Source: Elephas maximus indicus (taxonomy: Eukaryota > Chordata > Mammalia > Proboscidea > Elephantidae). Taken from it: a DNA stretch of 64,000 nt. This document shows, one piece after another, positions 45,867-57,132 of this stretch (positions are counted from its first letter, which is position 1; each line of letters begins with the position of its first letter). Where the stretch lies: positions 90,698,968-90,762,967 of the forward strand of contig NC_064830.1 of the NCBI RefSeq assembly GCF_024166365.1, written 5' to 3'. Position numbers and translations under genes: made by a program. The notes beneath the pieces were generated by a model. It was not told the origin of the DNA and did not search any database. It was given only the letters and a program-made list of their open reading frames with translations.

Positions 45867-46442
45867 ACTATAAAGTATGTAGAGGAGGAAATACCTACTG
45901 CTCCTTGGGAAACTGGGAAAGACCTTGCAGAGGAGGTGACTACCAAGTTAACTCTTCCAGAGAGAGGAGTTGAGTATCAGAGAGAGAGGAGGGAAGAGAC
46001 GTGTTCCATGCTAAACACTTGACGCATTTTGGAACAAACAGTAACTTCATGGGTTTGATTAGGAAAGGTCCTAGAAACCATCCTAAGAGGCTTGGTGAGA
46101 GGAAGCCATCTTGTATTTCTAGCACGGTGGTGGCTGCAATTTGGATTTGAGGAAACCTAACTTTGGGGCAGTGGAAGATGAAGCAGAGGAAAGCAAGATG
46201 GGAGGAAGGACAAACAGTGGATGAGAGGTGATGGGGGCTGACTGAATAAGGCAGTGGAAGTGGGGTTGGACTGAGAGATGTTAGGAACCAGGGTCAGGTG
46301 AGCATTGAGGCTGTTGATGAGGGCTGGGGAAAAAGAAAAAAAAGAAATTCAAATAATGAGTGGAATAGGTGGCAGGCATTTGTTTGGAATAATCTGTATA
46401 CTTGCTCCAGCCTGCTCAGCCCTGGAATTCATTCCTCCCAAG
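45867..46442. other. ITGAD intron 10, right part
   Basis: Purine-rich, otherwise featureless intron up to exon 11. Confidence 0.4.
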
Positions 46443-47267
46443 ATGGACCAGTTCTGGGGGCTGTAGGGAGCTTCAGCTGGTCTCGAGGTGCCCTCTTGTA
46501 CTGCTCAAAATATGAGCTCTACCTTCATCAACATGTCTCAGGAGAATGTGGACATGAGGGACTGGATGAGAAAAGGCTGGAGCTGGGGGCAGGGACAGAA
46601 TGGGAAGGTGAGCTGCCTGGGAAGGGCAGGAGGCCGGGGGAAGGGAGGACAAGCAAAGCCCTGGCTCCCTCAGGTTATGCCACTGAGCTGGCCCTTTGGA
46701 AGGGGGTGCAGAGCCTGGTCCTGGGTGCCCCCCACCACCAGCACAGCGTAAGGGTTGTCATCTTCATCCAGATGTTGAGGTGATGGATGCTGCATGCTGA
46801 AGTCACAGGGACCCAGTTTGGGTATGGGGGACAGGGGAATTTGGAGCTCGTGGTGGAAAGATCTTGGTGCCTGGGGAGAGGTAGGACCTGGCCCAGAAGG
46901 GGGTGTCTCTGGGAGGGGCAGGCAGGGTGACTTCAGGCTCTACCCTCCAGATTGGCTCCTACTTCAGGGCCTCCCTCTGCTCCATGGATGTGGACAGAGA
47001 TGGCAGGACCAACCTGGTCCTCATTGGGGCCCCTCATTAGTATGAGTGGACCTGGGGGTGTTTGTATGCCCCTTGTTCTGGGGGGTGAGTGACTGGGTGG
47101 GTCCCAGGTGTGGGGTGGAGGGGTTGGCCCACTTGGGGCCTGACACTGGTTTTGTTTAGCAGTGGGCCAAGTGGCAATGTCAGGCTGTTCTCCATGGGGA
47201 GCAGGGTCATCCTTGGAGATGCTTTGGGGCAGCATCAGGACTGGGCATCAGCCCTTCCCACAGCCAG
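46443..47267 (+). pseudogene. ITGAD: ITGAD exons 11-14 remnants, beta-propeller
   Basis: Exon 11 (46443-46565) reads GAVGSFSWSRGALLY, gains a base near 46508, then reads FINMSQENVDMRD; its donor is AT, not GT, and the acceptor AG is one base out of register. Exon 12 (46674-46816) reads ATELALWKGVQSLVLGAP and hits TGA at 46781; CAG is followed by TT at the donor. Exon 13 (46951-47084) keeps a cation loop (DVDRDGRTN) and ends in TAG at 47038. Exon 14 (47160-47267) reads [16 protein letters not shown]: roughly 36 codons holding an FG-GAP repeat are deleted in frame. Confidence 0.85.
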
Positions 47268-47465
47268 GTGAAGCCCCCTATTTTCAACCTCTTCTAGTTC
47301 TACATTTTAGCCCCCTTCTCTGTGTCTCAGGTTCACCTAACAGCTGCCATTCCCCTCCTTCTTCGAGTGGTTTAGGTCCCTGAAATCTACCAGGTCCAAC
47401 TAAGCACAAATCATCTCTCTTTTCTCCTTTGGTTCCAAACAGACTTTAGTTTGGAGGTCCTAAAT

Positions 47466-47648
47466 TGGAAACCCTGGTGGCATAGTGGTTAAGTGCTACG
47501 GCTGCTAACCAAGAGGTCGGCAGTTCAAATCCGCCAGGCGCTTCTTAGAAACTCTATGGGGCAGTTCCGCTCTGTCCTATAGGGCCTCTATGAGTCGGAA
47601 TCGACTTGACAGCAGTGGGTTTGGGTTTTTTTTTTTTTTTTTTGCTTT
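47466..47648 (+). repeat. AfroSINE, short type
   Basis: GGAAACCCTGGTGGCATAGTGG to GAATCGACTTGACAGCAGTGGG with an 18-T tail, in ITGAD intron 14. A MIR-like element follows at 47655-47835 (GGCAAGTGACTAACTTAGCC). Confidence 0.9.
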
Positions 47649-48145
47649 TAATGGTGAAGAGAGTGGGCTTTGGAATCAGACACAGGTCAAATTCCTTGAC
47701 AAGGCCATCACTAAGCTGTGTCACCTTAGGCAAGTGACTAACTTAGCCTTTGTGAGCCTTAGTTTTCTTCTGTGAAACGTGGAAATGATAAAACACCTCC
47801 ACAGGCTTTTTGTAGAGAGCACAAGGAAGCAATAAGCACTCCATTCATCAAATATCTACAAATGAACATAAGAAATTATGAATAAATGAATCTATTATAT
47901 TCCCATTGTTATGTTTTTATTTCATATTTAATCTGCACCAGCATGATGGGTTGGACCAAAAGACATCCCTTCTGGGGTCCCTGATATTCTCACTCTGATT
48001 ACTTCCCATTTGTATCCCATCTTCTTTCCTTTCCAGTTTCTTCATTCCAATCCCTTTCATTGCAGTCTCCTTTCTAAATCTTCCTCCTCGAACCTTTCCA
48101 ATCACTCTCCCTCAACTTCTACTTCTCCTTTCCCTCTCTGACCAG

Positions 48146-49690
48146 CAGATCACAGGTTCCCATCTCCCTCCCAAGCTCAAGTATTTTGGGCAGTTGCTGA
48201 GTAGGGGTCAGAACCTGAACCCGGATGGACTGGCAGACTTGGCCATGGGGGCCCAGGGACACATGCTACTGTTCAGGTAACAATTCCCCCCACACCTCAC
48301 CCTTGCCCACTGTGGGTCTGAATTCACCAGTGCTGCCCCCACCCCTCCAGATACTTTTCCTCCCAGAGGCCACTGCCCTGTCTTCAGCCCCTGCTTGCAC
48401 ACTTCAAGAGTCAGCCCGTGCTGAAAGTTGGGGTAGCGCTGCATACCAGTGCTGGGGAGAGGTGCCCACTACCCTGGAAGCAGGGATGCCACAGTCTGCC
48501 GCACTATCTACAAAAGCTCACTTGGCCAGCTAGGAGAGGTCCAAGTAGACCCAGTTCCCCATCCCACTAAAGGCCCCCAGCCCTATCTGCAGGGCAGATG
48601 GGCCCCAGTAATCCAAATCTCACCTCCACATCCACTCAGGTGCCCGTGTCAGAAACCTGGGTCCCTTCTCTCCCCCCCTTTCACCACCCATGCCTGTTAA
48701 TTCTATCTCCAGGAGAGATCCGGATTCTGTGCACTTTTCTCTAGCAGTCCCAGCCACCTTTAGACCACCACTTCTCTTTCCTACCTAGACCAAAGTAACA
48801 AAAATTTGAGCTGGCTCCCCACGTCAATTCTTGCCTCCACAATCCATCCACCACAGAGGAACTAGAGTTCCTCGAAAATGCTGATTCCCTCACTGTTAGA
48901 GAACTAGCATTTTAGAGGAACTCTAGTTGTTCCTCCTTGCATTTATAAAGACCAAAATCCTCCCCTACAATGTCCTCTCTTATTTGGCCCCAATATGCCA
49001 CTCCAGCCTCACCGTAACCCACCACCTCTTACTCAATACACTCCAACCATGCTGATATTTCTATTTTTTAAATGTGCCAGCCTCCTTCTCCCTTGTCTTC
49101 CCTTTTCTTTTATATTCTATACCCCCTCACTCCTTGCCAATGTCTAGCACAGTGCTGGGTTCTGAGTAGGTGCTCAGTAATACTCAGTGTTGATGAGTGC
49201 TTCTGACAAAGGGGTTGAAGAAAGATTAAGACACGGGATGGGATGAGAATATACTATTTTGCTGCAGTTCCCCTTTGAGAAGAACTGTGGACAATATCAC
49301 CTCTATGAAGGAGATCTGAGCGTCAACCTTAGCTTCTCAGGGTAAGCTCTCTCTCCTTTCATGTCCTGACACTCAAGCTTCTGGGTCTCCCATCCTTATA
49401 TGATAAGTGCTCATGCTGGCCTTTAGGTCTCCTTCTAACAAAGAAATGGTTTTGGTTGAAATGCTATTAGCCCTTAGCTTATGAGTTCCCACAATCCACC
49501 CCGACCCAATTCCAATCTGTTTCCAATGGAGTTACACTCCCGTTCTTGTCCTTCCCCTTTCAGCCTACAGACTCTAATGGTGGGGAGCTCCCTGGAGCTC
49601 AATGTGGAATGGGGTGAGGATTCCTATGGAACCATGATCAACTTTTACTACCCACCAGGGCTGTCCTATCAGCAGGTGCTAGAGACCCAG
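48146..49690 (+). pseudogene. ITGAD: ITGAD exons 15-16 and 19-20 remnants
   Basis: Exon 15 (48146-48276) is open and matches ITGAX exon 15 in length (131 nt). Exon 16 (48409-48533) has lost about 14 codons and shifts frame; the donor after 48533 is GA. Exons 17 and 18, expected in 48534-49267, are not there. Exon 19 (49268-49341, FPFEKNCGQYHLYEG) is open. Exon 20 (49564-49690) is open but 15 nt shorter than in ITGAX, removing five residues after LELNV. Confidence 0.85.
48534..49267. other. Region where ITGAD exons 17-18 should be
   Basis: In ITGAX the matching interval holds exons 17 and 18 (155 and 132 nt). Here I find neither their protein text nor usable splice sites. The sequence at 48700-49060 looks like an old repeat (CTCCACAATCCATCCACCAC). 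Confidence 0.6.
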
Positions 49691-49774
49691 GTAAACACCT
49701 CCCTTAGGTTCTAGCTGGCTGAGCCCTCTCCCCTATCCTGCGTCATTGTAGTTCCTTTTAATTCTTCTTCAATG

Positions 49775-51790
49775 ACTCTCTCTCTGTATGTCTATATATA
49801 TAAGCATAAAACATATATACAGTTCAATGAGTTATGTGCAATTAGAATCCAACTTAAAAAAAATAAATAAAACACTGCCAGCACCCCCAGAAACCCTCTC
49901 ACCGTGAGTCCTGTTCGTAAAGGTAACCACTATTTTGACTTTTTGATAATCATTTCCTTATGTTTCATTATAGTTTTACCACCTATGAATGCATCACTAA
50001 ATAATAATGTTCAGTTTTCCCAAGAACTTTATATAAATGGAAATGTTATATGTATTCTTTTGCATTTTGCCTCTTTCCTTCAATATTTTCTTTGTTAGAT
50101 TCATCCATATTGTTGCGTGTCTCCAAAATCCATGTACAAATTTTCATTGTTGTATACACTTCCTTTGTATGACTGTATTACAATTTATTTATATATTCCA
50201 TAATTGATGGCCATTTGAATTGTTTCCTAATTTTGACCATGACCATTTTTTAAAAATGTATTTATTTTGCTGTTGTTGTTGAGAATATACAGAGCAAAAC
50301 ACACCAATTCAAGTTTCTACATGTACCATTTTGTGACATTGATTACATGCTTTGAGTTGTATAACCATTTTCACCCTCCTTTTCTGAGTTGTTCCTTCCA
50401 CGTTAACATAAAGTCACTGCCTCCTAAGGTTCTTATCTAATCTTTCAAGTTGCTCTTGTCACTTTGATCCCACATGGATAGTTCTTAAAAGAGTGTAATG
50501 CTTAAGGAGGCCATTTTTTACTAGTTAAGCTAAACTACCATTTGATTTTAAGACTACTTCAGGGGATATTTTGGTTTAAGATTTAAAAATGATCTCAGGG
50601 CAATAGTTTTAGGGATTCCTCCAATCTTCACGGCTCCAGGAAGTCTGGAGTCCAGGAGAATTTGAAATTGTGTTTTGCATATTCCCCCCTTTTGATCAGG
50701 ATTCTTTACAGAATCTTTGATCAAAATGTTCAATAATGGTAGCCATGCACCATCCAGTTCCTTTGGTTTCATGGTAAAAAAGGCAGTTGTTCATGGAGGC
50801 AATTAGCCACACATTCCATAACTTCCTCCTATTCTTGACTCTCCTTCTTCCTCTGTTGCTCCAGGAATGGAGACCAATTGTTATGCCTTGGTTGGCCACT
50901 TGCAAGCTTTTAAGACCCCAGACACTACGCAACAAACTAGAAGGTAGAACAAAAGCATTAAACATATTATTAGACCAATTAACTGGGATGTCCCATGAAA
51001 TCGTGACCCTGAACCTCCAAACCAAGAAACCAAATCCCATGAGGCTTTTGGTTGTACATAAGCAGCCTCCATAGCTACTCTCTCTCTCTTTTTTGGTCAT
51101 TGTTGTAAACATATCTATCACATAACTTTTACCAATTCAACTTGTTACAGATGTACAACTTACTGACAGCAATTACAATAATCAGCTGTGCAACCCTACC
51201 CTTAATACAATTTTTCAACTTCTCTTTTCCTCCTCCCTTCTGCCCCTGGTAATCACTAATAAACTTTGTTCTCTACACATTTGTCATTTCTTGTCTTTTT
51301 ATATAAGTGAGGTCATACAATATTTGTCCTTTTATGGTTGACTTATTTTACTTAGCATAATGTCTTCAAGCTCCATCCATATTGTAGCATGTATCAAGAC
51401 TTCGTTTCTTCTACTGGCTGAATATAGTGTCTTTTAATAAGAAGAATGTCTTAATTTTATTGTGGTTGATTTATCAATCTTTTGTATTGAGTACTTTTTG
51501 AAATGTCTTTTTAAAAAAATAATTCCCTACCCTGAGGTCACGAAGATATTCCTCTATATTAGCTCCTAAAAGCTTTGTAGTTTCGCTTTTTCACATTTAA
51601 GTCTTTAATCCTCTTGGGATTTAATGTATGGAGGTAGAGATACAATATATTCTTTTTTTTTTTTTTAGTATGGGCCAATTTTTCCAGCATCATTTATTAA
51701 AAAGTCTGTCATTTCCCTAATGTTTTGCAATGTCACCATTGTTATATCAAGTCCATATATGCATGTGGGTAACCTTTTTGAACTCATTCT
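49775..51790 (-). mobile_element. Old L1 split by a younger L1 3' end
   Basis: ITGAD intron 20. The outer pieces (49775-50245 and 51440-51780) are antisense old L1 (TTTATATAAATGGAAATG; TTTTTCCAGCATCATTTATT). The inner piece (about 50250-51440) is the younger L1 tail with TGTTGTTGAGAATATACAG, GCAGCCTCCATAGC and ACTTAGCATAATGTCTTC, the same tail that flanks the ERV-L at 17942-21660. Confidence 0.7.
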
Positions 51791-51800
51791 CCTTCCCTAG

Positions 51801-52309
51801 AACCAACCTCATCAGTCCCCACTATACCTGGCATGTGAGGCAATGCCCCCTGGGAGCAAAAACCTGAGGAGCAGTAGCTGCAGCATCAACCACCCCATCT
51901 TCCAAAAGGGCATTGAGATCAGTACTTCCCTCCAAATCCTTGCCACTATTCTCCCATGCCTTGACTCATTCCCCTTTTCTCACTCCCCCATGACCTTCCC
52001 TATCCTCATCCCTTCTTCCTTCAGGGAATCTTCATAGTCACATTAGATGTCTCTCCCAAGGCCACCCTGGGAGAAAAGCTGCTTCAGATGGCCAATGCAA
52101 GCAGGTGGACCCCGGTCAGGCTGAGGGATAGTGTGTCCTTCCCCCTTCCTCCCACCAGTCTCACACTCCAGTTCAAGATGCTTCTCCTGGATTTCTTCCA
52201 ATCAGGGTCCCCTCTCTTTCTCCAGTGAAAATAGTAAGCCTACAACCAACAAGACTACCTTCCAGCTGGAGCTCCCAGTGAAATATGCTGTTTATACAGT
52301 AAGCAGCAG
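51801..52309 (+). pseudogene. ITGAD: ITGAD exons 21-23 remnants, calf region
   Basis: These three exons have the same lengths as in ITGAX (117, 80, 84 nt) and open frames ([40 protein letters not shown]). The donor of exon 21 is AT at 51918-51919 instead of GT (ITGAX has GTCAGA at the same place), so the 21-22 junction should fail. Confidence 0.88.
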
Positions 52310-54589
52310 GTGGCTAATCCCTGACCTCCCCTGGGACTTCTGACCTTCCTTCAAGACTGGTACCTATCTCTGCAGCCCAGCCTGCTCTTTTGAGGGTGGG
52401 TACTTAAACTGGCCCTTCTGATTTCTTGCATAGGAATGCTTGTGTGGGTGGTCAACCATATATTTATAGCACAATTCTTGATTCTTCTCTAGTGTGTCCC
52501 TCAGCACTGGCTAAGCAAGCCTGCCGTTAGGACACACACACCTTGACACCACTGTGCATCCCTCGTCTCCCTCCAAGATGCAGGCTTCCTTTAACGTGAA
52601 GCCAATCCTCTCCTTTGTGCTAAACATGAACATGCCTGAAGCAACGCTACTAGATTGAGACTGTGGCATTTCCGAGAGCACTGAAATGGAGCTCTTGCAT
52701 CCAAGCAGGATGTGGTCTGTTGCCACACAGGGGAAAGGAAATGTTGGGTTTCTACAAAACTCAGAGTGGAGAAACCATTGGGAAGAGCCCAAGGCCTAGG
52801 TAGGCCACAGGAAGGCAAGTGTAGGGCTGCTGCTCTGGGTTCTGAAGGTGGGCTGAGAAGATGAACCATGCTGGAAGCAGGGTTAAGGACCCCCACCCAC
52901 CAGACTGAGTGAAAAAACTCCAGAGGTTTAGAAAGTTGGCCAGAGCCTGCAATATTGCCATGGGACAGAGGCCACTGCTGTTGCTGTTGCTGCTGCCGAT
53001 GTTGTGTGAATTCTTAGGTGAACTAGGGAGGGGGACTCAGGCAGTGTCATTGCCGTTCCATACCCCATGTGTGAGTTTCCTTTTCCATCCATGTAAAATG
53101 CTAGAATTTATAATGTGAACTTACATATATACTTACGATATAGCAGGTATTGTTTTAAGTACTTTACATGTATTCCTTGAGTTAGTCCTCCCAATAACTC
53201 TATGAGATAGTTATTTTTATCCCCATTTTTATCCATACAGAAACCAAGAGGTTAAATAATTTGCCCCTGTAATCCAACTGCTGAATGGTAAAAACAGGAA
53301 TCAAACCCAGATGGCGGGCTCTGGAGCCCACGCCCATGGAAATACACTACATGCCTCTCAGAGGATTGCGAATGCTGGGTGATTTACTCAGACTTGAAAA
53401 GAGGTTTAGAACTGAAGGATGAGAAAACTGAAGCAGAGAGGGAAAAGGTTGTGGTGAGGAGCAGAGAGGAAGGCTAGCATACTAAAGGAAAAAAAAAAAG
53501 ATAAGCTCTAACGTTTATGGAAGACTTACTCTGTGCTAGGTACTTCTGCAACCCTCATCACAACTCTAATAGGTAGTCACTATTAATAGCATCCTTATTT
53601 TAAAGAGGAAGAAACTATAGGGATCCAGAGAGGTCAAGTAACTTTCCTCAAGTTACTCAGGTAGGAAGTGGTAGACATGAGATCTGGACCCAAGCAGTCT
53701 GGCTCCAGAGCCTATGTTCTTAATTACCAAGATGATAGCTACATTTGTGGGAAAATTGCTGGGGTCTTGGAATATCTGTGTGGCTGGTCTGGCTTCTGCA
53801 TGCTAGGTGGTATTAAAACACACAGCTCCCTCTGCTTGTCTGCTTGATTCCACTGACACGTTAGATGCTAAGCTCTGGGAGGGCAGGGATTATGGCTTAT
53901 TAACTACTGAACTCCAGGACCAAGCACATAGCCTGGCATTTGGTAAATGTTTCCTGAATGAATGAAGGCATGGATGGATGGACGATACCCACCTGAAGCC
54001 TGGCACACTTATGTCCATGCCATGGGCTTGTGTTCATGTTCCATATTCCCTCACATTTACTTACCTGCCCCAGGATGGCCACATCCAACAGACAATATCT
54101 TCATTCCCCCTATGGAGGGCTCTCACTCCATTTTTGCCCCAGCCATCCTCCTGAGGGGTCCCCTTATGCTTATTTGCTCTGGCAGCATCCACTACAAGCA
54201 TTACCTGAGGCCAACCACATACCTACTAGTGAAAGCCTTTTTCCATGGGAAAATGTTTAAGCATGGCGGGGGGTAATGTTTAAGTTGGACCTGTAAGTGA
54301 AATTTTCTAGAAGGGAGCTGGGTAAGGACATTCCAAACAGAAGAAAGAGTTTGAGCAAAGTCATGAAAGAGCCAGAGGTATCAAAGGAAGAGCTAATAGT
54401 TCTGAGTGATGGGGTCAAAGGACATCAAGAGGAGAGCAGCTGGAGTTGAGGCTGCAGAGGTATGTGGGGACTACTGTTATTTCCCTGGGTCATCTGCTGG
54501 GCCCAACAAAGCCCATAGCAGCAGGCTAGAGTACAACTGGGGATGGTCTCAGGGCAATTGATCACCAAGAAGCCCTCTCTCTCTCCAAG
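52310..54589. other. ITGAD intron 23; MIR elements
   Basis: Two MIR-type SINEs are clear at about 53140-53340 (TTTACATGTATTCCTTGAG, GGTTAAATAATTTGCCCC) and 53505-53735 (ACTTACTCTGTGCTAGGTAC, CAGAGAGGTCAAGTAAC). A (CTG)n-like run, CTGCTGTTGCTGTTGCTGCTG, lies at 52974-52994. No gene is seen. Confidence 0.6.
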
Positions 54590-55549
54590 CAGGAAAGCTC
54601 TACCATGTACTTCAACTTTTCAACTTCTGATGAGAAGAGCAGGAAAGAGGTCAAGTGTGAATGTTACATGAGGGGCCGGGGAACCTCTATGTCTACCCTC
54701 CCATGGTGCTGATAAATCTGGAAGTTGGAGGGAAGGATAGAGATGAGCCAAGGGGTAGAATCAAGAAAGATGTGGGATTTGGTATGCTCCAGGGACCACA
54801 ATAATGTTCTGTTTCAATTTGCTGCAGGTGAATAACCTGAGTCAGCAAGATTCGGTCTTCAGCATTAATTTCTGGGTTCCCAACCTGCTGGATGGTAGTG
54901 GCTGCGTGGGATGTGGCTGTGGTGGCCCCTTCACAGGTGTCAGAGAGGGAACATCCCCAATGTTCTGACTTCCTGACCAGGATTCCAAGGAACCCCATGT
55001 TGGTGATAAAGGCCCCAGATCCCACAGCAGAACCAGCTGAACATTTAGGAGATATAGGGAATTGTACTACTAGATTGCAGACTATATATACATCCTGTAA
55101 TTTATCTATTCTTCACCCACAATCTGACTAACCTTATTTTCTCTTATAGTTCCTCGCCTCCTCAACTTCATTCTTCTTCTGTCCCCAGGACTGCTCCATT
55201 GCCATCTGCCTGAGATTCTGCTGTGACATTCCCTCCTTCAGCATCCAGGAGGAGCTTGACTTCATCCTGAAGGGTAACTGCATCTTTGCCTGGATCAGCC
55301 AGGTGTGTAGAGCCCAAGAGCAAAGCCTCTCTCCCCCAGATTCAGGTGGTACCTGATGTGTCTCTGCCTACCCTAGAGCCAGGCCATTTGTTAAACTCTG
55401 AGCCTTCTCTAAGGACAATTCCTCAGCTTTTCCCCTCTCTTTTGCAGATGCTACAGAAGAAGGTATTGGTTGTAAGTGTGGCTGAAATCACATTTGACAG
55501 ATGTGTGTATTCTCAGCCTCCAGGACAGGAGGCATTTATTAGAGCCCAG
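54590..55549 (+). pseudogene. ITGAD: ITGAD exons 24-28 remnants
   Basis: Exon 24 (54590-54670) reads STMYFNFSTSDEKS, its acceptor is one base out of register, and no GT follows. Exons 25 and 26 are continuous at 54828-55002: the intron and the first codons of exon 26 are gone, so PSQ runs straight into VSERE, and a +1 shift lies near 54894. Exon 27 (55189-55302) is intact. Exon 28 (55448-55549) is open, but its donor is CT at 55550-55551 where ITGAX has GT. Confidence 0.87.
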
Positions 55550-55808
55550 CTATTGATTGTGTGGCACGTAGTGGCCAGCCCGGTGAAAGAGCTCCTGATG
55601 CTAAATCTATGATGTTGGGTGGGAGGTTTGTAGGCCTGGAGGGAAGAAAGATGAAGGTCCATGGGCAGGACAGTTGTCCCTAAGCCCACAAGTACTTCTG
55701 CATCTTAACCCTTGGAGCAGGGCCTGGGGGAGGAGGGAAAGGAACTACAGGTTGGGGAACCTTGGAGAAGTCTGGACAGCATGAGGCCTGATGTTTTCTG
55801 ATGAGGTC

Positions 55809-56331
55809 TGTCATGGATTGAATGGTGTCCACAAAAAAAATCTGTCAACTTGGCAAGGTCATGATTCCCAGTATTGTGTGATTGTTTACCATTTTATCAT
55901 CTGATGTGATTTTCCTATGTATTATAAATTCAATTTCTATGATGTTGATGACATGGGATTAACAGCAGGTATGTTAATGAGGCAGGACTCAATCTACAAG
56001 ATTAGACTGTATCTTAAGCCAATCTGTTCCGAGATACAAAAGAGAGAAGCGAGCAGAGAGACAAGAGGACCTCATACCACCAAGAAACAAGAGCCAGGAG
56101 AATAGTGAGTCCTTTGGACCTGGGGTCCCTGCACTGAGAAGCTCCTAGACCAAGGGAAGACTGATGACAAGGGCCTTCCTCCAGAGCTGACAGAGAGAGA
56201 AAGCCTTCCCCTGGGGCCGATGCCCTGAATTTGGATTCGTAGCCTACTAGACTGTGAGAGAATAAATTTATCTTTGTTAAAACCATCCACTTGTGGTATT
56301 TCTGTTATAGCAGCACTAGGTAACCAAGACA
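55809..56331 (+). mobile_element. Solo LTR beside ITGAD transmembrane exon
   Basis: ERVL-MaLR-like LTR from TGTCATGGATTGAATGGTGT to AGGTAACCAAGACA. It is flanked by a perfect 5-bp target duplication AGGTC (55804-55808 and 56332-56336). Exon 29 begins at 56350, so only 18 bp of the old acceptor region (AGGTCACTCCCAAATAAG) remains between LTR and exon, and the pyrimidine tract and branch site have been displaced by about 520 bp. Confidence 0.92.
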
Positions 56332-56349
56332 AGGTCACTCCCAAATAAG

Positions 56350-57132
56350 ATGGAGACAGTGCTGGAAGAGTATGGAGTCTACAATCCCATCCCCCTCATG
56401 GCCAGCTCTGTGGGAGGACTGCTGCTGCTGGCTCTCATCACAGCTACACTGGACAAGGTGAGTATTTTCATCCCACTCTTGACACCATCACCATCCAACC
56501 TGAGCCCTTCCACAGATAGGACGGAAAGAATCCAGACTCTGGAGTCAGGCAGGCCTGGGTGCACATTTTGGCTCTATCATTCAACTCACTGTTTAATGTT
56601 AAGCAGTTTGTTCAACCTGTCTGAGCCTGTTTTTAATTTTTGCAATGATGATACTTATATCACAGAGTGGCTAAAGTGAGGCAGAAATTAGGCCACAGTA
56701 TGTACACAGGCCTGCCTGACTTCAAAGTCTATGCTTTTCTGCTACAGATGGTGTGTATCATCTGTCTAGTATGGTGCTTGGAACACACATTAGTTAATAT
56801 GAGACAGCTGTTGTTCACATAAATAAATTTTCTGGCACACAAATACAAGTTAGCTTAGCTCCCTTCTCTTTTTCTCACTTAGCTTCTTCCTATTTCCAAC
56901 TTTCTTCCCTTGCTCTTACCCAGTTTTTCTGATTTACTTCCCCTCATAGCTTGGCTTCTTCAAACGTCAGTACAAAGAAATGGTGGACAACAAGGCTGAA
57001 GAGACTACCACATTCAGTGGAGAGGGTTTCAGCCCTGAGGCCCCAAATCTGTCTGTCTTAATAGCCCACTTTCCTGTTTATCTCTACCCCCATGGGCTGG
57101 TCTTGCCTCAGCTGACAAATCCACTTTCATGA
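56350..57132 (+). pseudogene. ITGAD: ITGAD exons 29-30, transmembrane and tail
   Basis: Exon 29 (56350-56457) reads METVLEEYGVYNPIPLM then an intact Leu-rich helix ([15 protein letters not shown]). Its acceptor region has been replaced by an LTR ending 18 bp away. Exon 30 (56950-57132) reads [18 protein letters not shown] and TTTFSGEGFSPEAPNL; a base missing near the usual stop lets the frame run about 24 codons further to TGA at 57130. A weak ATTAAA lies at 57315-57320. Confidence 0.88.

Larger units (their letters stand above)
34009..57132 (+). pseudogene. ITGAD: Integrin alpha-D (CD11d) pseudogene
   Basis: ITGAD encodes the alpha-D partner of CD18. By homology, remnants of exons 3-16 and 19-30 lie in order, at 34009-34124, 34247-34285, 34413-34526, 39454-39584, 40721-40865, 43813-43968, 44068-44217, 44415-44488, 46443-46565, 46674-46816, 46951-47084, 47160-47267, 48146-48276, 48409-48533, 49268-49341, 49564-49690, 51801-51917, 52025-52104, 52226-52309, 54590-54670, 54828-55002 (exons 25 and 26 fused), 55189-55302, 55448-55549, 56350-56457 and 56950-57132. 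Identity as ITGAD rests on the tail (TTTFSGEGFS) and the position next to COX6A2. In-frame stops are at 34455, 40748, 40777 (shifted frame), 46781 and 47038. Frameshifts occur near 43830, 44083, 46508 and 54894. Several splice sites are lost. It cannot make a full alpha-D chain. Confidence 0.92.

Noticed and set aside
46298-46783. 161-codon frame containing integrin-like text
   Set aside because: It reads through an intron and mixes frames of ITGAD exons 11 and 12. It is pseudogene remnant, not a separate gene.
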